The position numbers and the translations under genes were made by a program. The notes below the pieces were generated by a model. The model searched no databases. It saw only the letters and a program-made list of their open reading frames with translations, and had not been told where the DNA came from. Below, in pieces: positions 5,483 through 6,054 of a DNA stretch of 6,054 bases. Numbering within the stretch: the stretch's first letter is position 1; each line of letters starts with the position of its first letter. Source of the DNA: Acidimicrobiaceae bacterium (GTDB taxonomy: Bacteria > Actinomycetota > Acidimicrobiia > Acidimicrobiales > UBA10347); NCBI GenBank assembly GCA_003485885.1, contig DNHM01000068.1, forward strand, positions 638 to 6,691, written 5' to 3'.

Positions 5483-6054
5483 AAACGCGGTGGCCGGGCG
5501 CCGCGTAACACCGCGTCGGCCCATTGCTGGACCTTGGTGCGGTCGATCTTGGAGTTGTGGCGGCGGTCGACGGGCATCCTCGGCGCTACCAGCACGGCGG
5601 CAACGTCGGCGTTCACCGCGGCTCGTATCGCCTTGGTGATGGTCGGGTCGGCCACCATTGCGGAGCTGCCGGACTTCATAGATGCACCGGTGATCACCAC
5701 TGCGAGTTGCTGGGTGCCTATCGGTCCAATGCCAACAGCTGCTGCATGGTCGACGCCGGGAACCGTCTCGGCCTGGAGCTCGGTCTGTACTGGGGCCACG
5801 GTGCCACTCGAACTGTGAATGAGATGGTCGACCCTGCCTTCGATCCACAATCGGCCGTGTGTATCGAGATGTCCAACGTCACCGGTTCGGTGCCAGCCGC
5901 CAACGAATGCATGATGCTGCTGGAACCAGAGGTGGTCATACCCGGTGCTCGCATGAGCGGCTCGGACCCAGACCTCACCCAGCTGGTCGGCATCAACCGG
6001 TGCCGGCATGGTGCCGGTTGGAGCGCTGACGGGACAGATGACAACGTCGACGCC
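5479..6054 (-). CDS. oleC: C-terminal part of an AMP-forming acyl ligase, probable OleC (beta-lactone synthetase); 5' end outside the window
   Basis: ANL-superfamily adenylating enzyme. OleC uses ATP to convert 2-alkyl-3-hydroxy acids to beta-lactones, which OleB decarboxylates to alkenes. The frame stays open to base 6054, so the ATG at 6007-6009 is internal and only the last ~191 residues are seen, against roughly 500-580 for the family. Numbering from that ATG: GEVWV (11-15), the ribose-binding TGD (42-44) inside GGWHRTGDVGHLD, the hinge region GRLWIEGRVDHLI (52-64), and the C-terminal lid with PVDRRHNSKIDR (146-157), whose Lys154 is the A10 lysine. The WHRTGD and PVDxRHNxKI wording is what I recall from OleC proteins rather than ordinary acyl-CoA ligases. 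The oleD neighbour agrees. It could instead be the C-terminal half of an OleBC fusion, which occurs in actinobacteria; the window cannot show this. The stop overlaps the first ATG of the repeat relay. Confidence 0.78.
   Translation of the reverse strand, partial: GVDVVICPVSAPTGTMPAPVDADQLGEVWVRAAHASTGYDHLWFQQHHAFVGGWHRTGDVGHLDTHGRLWIEGRVDHLIHSSSGTVAPVQTELQAETVPGVDHAAAVGIGPIGTQQLAVVITGASMKSGSSAMVADPTITKAIRAAVNADVAAVLVAPRMPVDRRHNSKIDRTKVQQWADAVLRGARPPRL

Noticed and set aside
5462..5848. 128-codon minus-strand frame overlapping the oleC end
   Set aside because: It is an alternative frame of oleC with low-complexity Arg/His-rich translation; the oleC frame has the TGD and A10 lysine motifs.

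Overview
The window reads as a chromosomal segment from a GC-rich bacterium. Support for this includes GTG starts (livH and the CBS gene), strong G/C preference at third positions, tightly packed genes and large spurious reading frames opposite the real ones. A free-living, probably aquatic or soil actinobacterium is my best guess, but this rests on gene content and base composition only, so confidence is modest. I see no rRNA, tRNA, insertion sequence, CRISPR array or phage gene.

Left third, + strand: the 3' part of a secreted subtilisin-family (S8) protease. It has an inhibitor-I9 propeptide remnant, a complete Asp/His/Ser catalytic domain and two C-terminal beta-sandwich modules. After a 257-bp spacer comes a two-gene operon, livH-livM, joined by an ATGA overlap. 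It encodes the two membrane permeases of a branched-chain amino acid (HAAT family) ABC importer. No binding protein or ATPase gene is next to them in this window.

Right half, - strand, read from the right edge inward: the 3' end of an acyl-AMP-forming ligase that looks like OleC (beta-lactone synthetase), then OleD (2-alkyl-3-oxoalkanoate reductase, an extended SDR), then a small stand-alone CBS-pair protein. OleC and OleD are consecutive partners in long-chain olefin (or beta-lactone) synthesis: OleA condenses two fatty acyl-CoAs, OleD reduces the 2-alkyl-3-keto acid, OleC makes the beta-lactone, and OleB decarboxylates it. oleA and oleB would be expected beyond the right edge or elsewhere. 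livM and the CBS gene converge on a GC-rich hairpin.

The most striking structure is the oleC-oleD junction. Four 17-bp units (two identical, one with two changes, one diverged) each begin with ATGA on the coding strand. Because 17 is 2 modulo 3, each ATG opens a six-codon reading frame whose TGA overlaps the next ATG. The oleC stop overlaps the first ATG, and the last mini-ORF stop overlaps the oleD start. The result is an unbroken relay of five ATGA stop/start overlaps with no recognisable Shine-Dalgarno sequence.
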